Assembly: GCA_027592155.1 (NCBI GenBank)
Contig: JAQCKY010000057.1
Span: 1-8,959 of the forward strand
DNA length: 8,959 nt
Direction of reading: 5' to 3'
Source: Pseudomonadota bacterium
GTDB lineage: Bacteria; Pseudomonadota; Alphaproteobacteria; Rhodospirillales; UBA2165
Shown: piece after piece, positions 4,974 through 8,959 of the stretch
Numbering within the stretch: position 1 is the stretch's first letter
Layout: each line of letters begins with the position of its first letter
The notes under the pieces: generated by a model
What the model saw: the letters and a program-made list of their open reading frames with translations, nothing else
Told to the model about the DNA's origin: nothing
Databases searched by the model: none
Position numbers and translations under genes: made by a program

Positions 4974-7196
4974 CTAAAATTCGTCGACCCATGTGATGGC
5001 TCTGATCAGGTTTGAATAATCGTCGGTCCAGACCGCCGTGCCGGGATCCTGTTTGGGGACCTCCCACATTTGACCCTTTGGCAGGTTGCCGAAATCTTCC
5101 TTCCTGCGGGCCAGTACAACCCACTCGGATTCGAAGATCATTCCCACCTCGTGATAATAAGGCGTCTCATCATCCGCGGCGGCGAGGGCGACAAGGCCGA
5201 GGTCATCGGCGGCGGCGCGCAAAACCGGACGCAGGCTGATATTTCGGTTCGAGATGTTGAACACGATGACGCCGCCCTCGGCCAGCTTGCTCAGATAGAG
5301 CTCGATGGCTTCGCGGGTCAGCAGATGCATCGGGATCGCATCCGACGTGAAGGCGTCCAGGAAGATCATGTCGTATTCCCGGGGCTTGGCCTCTTTCAGG
5401 GTCAGGCGGGCATCGCCGATAATGACTTCTTTCTGGGGCGCACATTTATCCATATAGGTGAAATATTTTGGATCCCGCGCGATGCGTTCGACCAGCGGGT
5501 CGATCTCATAAAAGCTCCAGAGTTCGCCGGCACGGCCGTAACAGGCGATCACGCCCGAACCGAGACCGACAATCGCGACGCGGCGGTTTTCCGGCTTTAA
5601 GGCCAGATTGCGGAACATCTGACCGATCGGCCCTTCCCGCGAGTAATAAGAGATCGGTTCGGTCTGCACTTCGGGGTCGGTGTGCTGCACGCCGTGGATC
5701 GTCGTGCCGTGATAGAATTGGTGGAACGGCCCGGTCTTCTCCACCTTGTAGACGCCGAAATAGCTGCGGCCTTTGTAAATGGTGGTTTCATCGGTGGACT
5801 CATAGACCGATCCCGCGATGAAGATCGATGCGATGGCGGCGGCGTACCAGACCGGTCTGCGCGATAATCCCAGCACCAGGAGAATAATGATAATCGTGGC
5901 TGCGGTGCCGAAGGTGGATAACAGTTCGATGTTGGTCTCGCCGATGTGATAGACCAACCAGATAATAAGAGCGACGGCGATCATCCCAATTGCATGGGCG
6001 GTCACTTTGGGGTTGGGGATGAAGGAAAGATATTGCCGCGCCGGCAATAACAGGGCGGCCAGGACGAAGACCAGACGGTATTCGATGATGTCGTCGAATA
6101 TCAACGGGGCGAGCAGGGCGTTGAACGCGCCGCCCAAGACACCGCCGACCGAGATCCAGAGATAGAATTCGGTCAGATAACGGGTGCCGGGCCGGGTCCG
6201 CGCCAACTCACCGTGGCACATCAGGGCGGTCCCGAAAAAGGCGGCGAGATGAATTCCGAACAGGGTCGAGAGCGATGGCTCGAACAGCCAGTAGAACCAC
6301 AGCACCAGCGGGAGGACCAGCAAGGGCTGCGCGATCAGGACCCATTTATGGGGAAAAATGGGGCGCCGCGAGAAGGCGATGACGAAGGTTAGCAAATAGA
6401 GCGCCAACGGCACGACCCAGAGCAGGGGGACGGCGGCGATATCCGTGGTCATGAAATTGGTGATGCCGAGCAGCAGGCTGGAAGCGACAAAGGCCAGCAT
6501 GATCCAGCGTAACCGCCGCAGCAGGGTCGGCCGCTCAAAGGTTGTATTGTTACCTTCCTGGCTTTCCGGGTAATCGTGAGTGGTTTCGACACCGCGTTCG
6601 GCGCCGTTTCTCGGCAGGAAGTAGACGCAGGCGGCAACCAATGCCGCGAGCAGCACAAATCCCGCCGACCAGGCCCAACGCTGATCGGCTAGCCTGAGGC
6701 TGGGCTCGACGATGGTCGGATAGGTCAGAAGGGCGACAAAGCCACCGAGATTGCTGGCGGCATAAAGAAAATATGGGTTGGCGGCATCTTTATGGGTGGT
6801 GTGGGAGAACCATTTTTGGAATAGCGGCGCGCTGGTCGAAAGTGCAAAAAAAGGAGCGCCGACCGAAACGAACAGGGTGGCGATCACCCATGGTGCGGGG
6901 TTTTGCGTTGCCGGGGGCACCCATCCATCCGGCAACCCGATGGGCAGGGTGATGAACACCAGGACGAGAATGGCGAGATGGATATAGGCCTGGCGACGGA
7001 GGTTCTTCAGTTTAGAGAGTGCGAAGGCGTATATATAACCGATCAGCAACAGTCCCTGGAAAAACACCAGGGCGGTGTTCCATACCGCCGGCGCGCCACC
7101 CAGTAAGGGTAGCAGAGCCTTTGAGATCATCGGCTGCACGGCAAATAGCAAGAGAGCGCTGACGAAGATCGTTGCGCTGTAGACGAGCGCGATCAT
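4974..7196 (-). CDS. Fused membrane domain / spermidine-synthase-like methyltransferase-fold protein
   Basis: The 740-residue protein has two parts. Residues 1 to about 465 form many hydrophobic helices (for example 5-20, 40-60, 73-88, 140-160, 230-250, 256-275, 401-416, 434-444). This is the membrane part of proteins often annotated as fused MFS/spermidine synthase. Residues about 475-700 are a spermidine-synthase-type Rossmann domain: YYSREGPIGQM (517-527), nucleotide-binding AIVGLGSG (541-548), acidic YEIDP (563-567), GDAR (594-597) and DAFTSDAIP (614-622). The last replaces the catalytic D-S/T-x-D-P of true aminopropyltransferases, so polyamine synthesis is uncertain. No speD or other polyamine gene is nearby. 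A long charged loop (196-229) splits the membrane part. GGGGAG lies five bases before the ATG, supporting the start. It is divergent from the MetE-like gene. The reaction is unknown; the family call is firm. Confidence 0.9.
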   Translation of the reverse strand: MIALVYSATIFVSALLLFAVQPMISKALLPLLGGAPAVWNTALVFFQGLLLIGYIYAFALSKLKNLRRQAYIHLAILVLVFITLPIGLPDGWVPPATQNPAPWVIATLFVSVGAPFFALSTSAPLFQKWFSHTTHKDAANPYFLYAASNLGGFVALLTYPTIVEPSLRLADQRWAWSAGFVLLAALVAACVYFLPRNGAERGVETTHDYPESQEGNNTTFERPTLLRRLRWIMLAFVASSLLLGITNFMTTDIAAVPLLWVVPLALYLLTFVIAFSRRPIFPHKWVLIAQPLLVLPLVLWFYWLFEPSLSTLFGIHLAAFFGTALMCHGELARTRPGTRYLTEFYLWISVGGVLGGAFNALLAPLIFDDIIEYRLVFVLAALLLPARQYLSFIPNPKVTAHAIGMIAVALIIWLVYHIGETNIELLSTFGTAATIIIILLVLGLSRRPVWYAAAIASIFIAGSVYESTDETTIYKGRSYFGVYKVEKTGPFHQFYHGTTIHGVQHTDPEVQTEPISYYSREGPIGQMFRNLALKPENRRVAIVGLGSGVIACYGRAGELWSFYEIDPLVERIARDPKYFTYMDKCAPQKEVIIGDARLTLKEAKPREYDMIFLDAFTSDAIPMHLLTREAIELYLSKLAEGGVIVFNISNRNISLRPVLRAAADDLGLVALAAADDETPYYHEVGMIFESEWVVLARRKEDFGNLPKGQMWEVPKQDPGTAVWTDDYSNLIRAITWVDEF

Positions 7197-7404
7197 GGCT
7201 TCTCCCCGTTACCTTTGTTGGGATGTGGTCGTCGTCGAGTGGAGCGGCATCCTGATCGGCGCTTTTTCGGAAATCAAGTTCGAACTATCAGTCTCTCAAC
7301 GACGTGAGTAACGATTTTCCGTCGCGAGGTTTGTGGAATTGCGACCGTGACAGGCGAGCGCGTAGCTTGCTACCGTGCTGGCCCATGGCTCTGAGGATCA
7401 GAAA
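7197..7404. promoter_or_regulatory. Divergent promoter region with 10-bp palindrome
   Basis: These 208 bases separate two divergent genes and should hold both promoters. The only clear structure is the perfect palindrome AGTTCGAACT (7277-7286), roughly midway, which could be a regulator site. No convincing -35/-10 pair was found by eye. Confidence 0.3.
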
Positions 7405-8421
7405 ATGACAAACCGGCCAGTGTTACTCGTCGGATCGGTTCCCTTGGCGGATGCAGAGGCCGTCTTTCGCCTCTCTGGCGAGACACTAGGATCACTGACG
7501 CCCTATTTTCCCGACGGCGAGACCGGGGAACGGGGTAACTGGATCGGCTGGCAGTTCCGGCATTTCAAAGAACAGGCCGCCCTCGAACAAATCGACAGGC
7601 GGGAGCGGGCGTACCAGCAGCATCCACCGCTACGCTTGAAAGCCGGTGCCGATGCGCGCGATATTTCGTTCGGTGCGCTCGGTTTTGATCGTACGGCCAT
7701 CTCTTCTTACGAAATTTTCGCGACAAGCCGGGGTGCGGGCATTATTCCTGCCGAAGCGCGGTTTCAGGTCGCAATGCCGACGCCGTTCGCGCCGGTCTAT
7801 AATTTCATCGCCTATGAATCCCAGGCGGCGGTCCAGCCGATTTACGACGCCGCGATGCGGGCTGAGCTTGAGACAATTTGCGCCGTCATTCCCCGTGAAG
7901 ACCTCGCCGTGCAGTGGGATGTCGCCACCGAAATGAGTATCTTCGAAGCGCTTCATCCCGCGCCGTTCGACGACCCTTGGGAGGTTCTCATTGGGCGTCT
8001 CGCGGCGCTGTCCGGTTGGGTGCCGAAAGATGTCGCGCTTGGCTATCACCTTTGTTACGGGAGCATGGGCAACAAACATTGGAAAGAGCCCGAGGACCTG
8101 AAGATATGTGTTGAGGTCGCCAATGCCCTGCTCAAAAAGGTCGACAGGCCGGTTCAATGGTTCCATATGCCGGTTCCGATCGAGCGTGATGACGACGCCT
8201 ATTTCGAGGCGCTGGCGGATTTGCACTTGCCCGATGGCTGTACCCTCTATCTTGGCCTGGTGCATGACGGCGATGGCGTCGAGGGAACGCGCCGCCGTAT
8301 TACCACGGCTGCCCGGCATTATCCCGATTTCGGCATCGCTACGGAATGCGGTCTTGGCCGCCGCGACGCCGCAGACGTGCCGGGCATATTCGCCCTTCAC
8401 AAGGCATGTGCCGAGGGTTGA
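7405..8421 (+). CDS. MetE-like (cobalamin-independent methionine synthase C-terminal fold) protein, uncharacterised
   Basis: The start was set at ATG 7405 (338 residues) because GAGGA lies seven bases before it; a GTG at 7375 would add ten residues without support. The chain resembles the single-domain relatives of the MetE catalytic barrel: SVPLADAEAVF at the start, then PDGETGERGNWIGWQ (36-50), a signature of this uncharacterised group. The zinc site of MetE appears kept. H215 and C217 in YHLCYGS align with the HxC of MetE, and C315 in ECGLGRR aligns with the late Cys. E260, or an acid near it, may be the fourth ligand. It is about half the length of MetE and lacks the N-terminal barrel, so it could be a methyl- or thiol-group transferase on another substrate. 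There is no metabolic partner close by except the oxygenase remnant and SDR downstream, which hints at degradation of a small compound. Fold: likely. Substrate: unknown. Confidence 0.8.
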   Translation: MTNRPVLLVGSVPLADAEAVFRLSGETLGSLTPYFPDGETGERGNWIGWQFRHFKEQAALEQIDRRERAYQQHPPLRLKAGADARDISFGALGFDRTAISSYEIFATSRGAGIIPAEARFQVAMPTPFAPVYNFIAYESQAAVQPIYDAAMRAELETICAVIPREDLAVQWDVATEMSIFEALHPAPFDDPWEVLIGRLAALSGWVPKDVALGYHLCYGSMGNKHWKEPEDLKICVEVANALLKKVDRPVQWFHMPVPIERDDDAYFEALADLHLPDGCTLYLGLVHDGDGVEGTRRRITTAARHYPDFGIATECGLGRRDAADVPGIFALHKACAEG

Positions 8422-8488
8422 GGCCGCTGGAAATATGCTGCCGGGGGTGGGATAGTTCTATTGGATTTGGTAAAGGCAAGAGAGCGGT

Positions 8489-8637
8489 ATGAGGGTTGAG
8501 AGTATCGTTCAGGAACGGACCGAACAGCTGCAGAGTCTCGGTATTCGCAACGTCTGGTATCCGATTTGTGCAAGCTGGCTGATCCAGGAAAACCGGTCGG
8601 CAGGACCCGTCTGTTCGTCGTCATGATGGGGATGTAG
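8489..8637 (+). pseudogene. Remnant of a Rieske ring-hydroxylating oxygenase N-terminus (frameshifted, truncated)
   Basis: From the ATG at 8489 the reading gives 35 residues that look like the start of Rieske-type oxygenase large subunits (GIRNVWYPICASWLIQEN, 18-35). The frame then goes off and stops at 8624. Moving back one base at 8593 restores a family-like PVGRTRL, as expected where an intact gene would read E-K-P-V-G; a lost A in the GAAAACC run explains it. The second frame stops at 8635. The Rieske CxH/CxxH cluster and the catalytic iron domain are entirely missing, so at most about 50 codons survive. A GAGAG stretch stands before the ATG. The first frame is also the frame of the SDR gene downstream. 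I judge it an eroded gene; a small 45-residue protein is the alternative. Confidence 0.6.
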
Positions 8638-8644
8638 CGCCTCT

Positions 8645-8959
8645 ATGGGAATCCTCGATGGCAGGGTAATCCTGGTCTCCGGCGGCGGACGAGGATTGGG
8701 ACGGGCGTTTGCCGAGGCCGTTGCTGCCGAACGGGCCGAGGTCATCGTCGCCGATATCGATCAGACCCTGGGGGAGGAAACCGCGGCGGCGATAAATGAT
8801 GCCGGCGGTATCGCAACGTTCGAATGGGTCGATATCGGCGCCCCGCAGACCGTCGAGGCGCTGGCAGCCCGGGTTAAGGATCGTCACGGCCATCTTGACG
8901 GGTTGTTGAACAATGCCGGGCTTGCCACAGGGATCGGCGGTAAGACCTTCGAGGAAATC
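8645..8959 (+). CDS. Short-chain dehydrogenase/reductase, N-terminal part (cut by window edge)
   Basis: The first 105 residues are a classical SDR Rossmann fold. The cofactor motif is SGGGRGLG (12-19, form [TS]G-x3-G-x-G). An acidic residue after strand two (D37 in IVADID) favours NAD(H) over NADP(H). D63 sits in the adenine-binding position, and NNAG occurs at 89-92. The catalytic Ser and Tyr-x-x-x-Lys lie beyond the window. The family oxidises alcohols or reduces carbonyls in the cytosol; the substrate is not visible. The nearest Shine-Dalgarno, GGGGA, is 12 bases upstream, which is long. It starts right after the Rieske remnant, so the two may once have formed one catabolic operon, possibly with the MetE-like gene. 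Confidence 0.93.
   Translation, partial: MGILDGRVILVSGGGRGLGRAFAEAVAAERAEVIVADIDQTLGEETAAAINDAGGIATFEWVDIGAPQTVEALAARVKDRHGHLDGLLNNAGLATGIGGKTFEEI

Noticed and set aside
5070..5600. 176-codon plus-strand frame opposite the spermidine-synthase-like domain
   Set aside because: It is antisense to the conserved Rossmann domain and has no start signal or recognisable motif.
7235..7276. Small stem AGCG/CGCT followed by five T on the plus strand
   Set aside because: Only four pairs, a mismatch next to them, and no plus-strand gene ends there to be terminated.
7630..8400. Long minus-strand frame (256 codons) opposite the MetE-like gene
   Set aside because: It is antisense to a gene with clear conserved motifs and shows no family features; it arises from the codon bias of the plus-strand gene.
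1..8959. CRISPR arrays, tRNA or rRNA genes, insertion sequences, attachment sites
   Set aside because: I looked on both strands and saw no regular repeat-spacer array, tRNA cloverleaf, transposase or terminal inverted repeats.

Overview
The window looks like a stretch of an alphaproteobacterial chromosome with moderately high GC. Rhodospirillales-like is my inference, from codon style, a FlgC-like mini rod protein and the gene mix; no rRNA or other taxonomic marker is present. It holds ten gene-level features: seven complete genes, two genes cut by the window edges, and one broken remnant.

Layout. At the left edge, on the minus strand, lie a partial glutathione S-transferase-like gene (1-346) and a 105-residue flagellar rod-like gene (438-755). 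A 301-base intergenic region (756-1056) follows, with two adjacent inverted repeats, one next to a T run on the minus strand. Next is a plus-strand copper-resistance cluster (1057-4876): a small secreted Cys/His-rich protein resembling the CopL group, a periplasmic type 1 copper protein of CopI-like layout, the multicopper oxidase CopA, and the outer-membrane barrel CopB. A hairpin at 4891-4919 separates it from a convergent minus-strand gene for a fused membrane/spermidine-synthase-like protein (4974-7196). To the right, on the plus strand, come a MetE-like zinc-site protein (7405-8421), the frameshifted start of a Rieske oxygenase gene (8489-8637), and the first 105 codons of a short-chain dehydrogenase (8645 onward).

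How the genes work together. The copper cluster is the coherent unit. CopA is expected to oxidise or sequester periplasmic Cu(I), CopB to act at the outer membrane, and the cupredoxin and small Cys/His protein to bind copper in the periplasm. Copper-binding Met/His sequence is distributed unusually: CopA has six tandem MDHS-type repeats, the cupredoxin has a His-rich N-terminus plus a Met/His-rich insertion, and CopB has no Met-rich N-terminal segment. CopA also lacks a twin-arginine signal. An 8-bp GC-rich stem followed by a T-rich stretch sits between the cupredoxin gene and copA and could make the cupredoxin more abundant than CopA. No copper sensor (CueR, CopRS/CusRS), CopC/CopD or P-type ATPase is visible.

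The other genes show no clear link to copper. The right end looks like an eroded catabolic neighbourhood (Rieske remnant, then SDR). I did not find a convincing wholly new system; the best leads are the distribution of copper-binding sequence, the intra-operon hairpin, the hairpin pair at 780-838 and the uncharacterised MetE-like protein.
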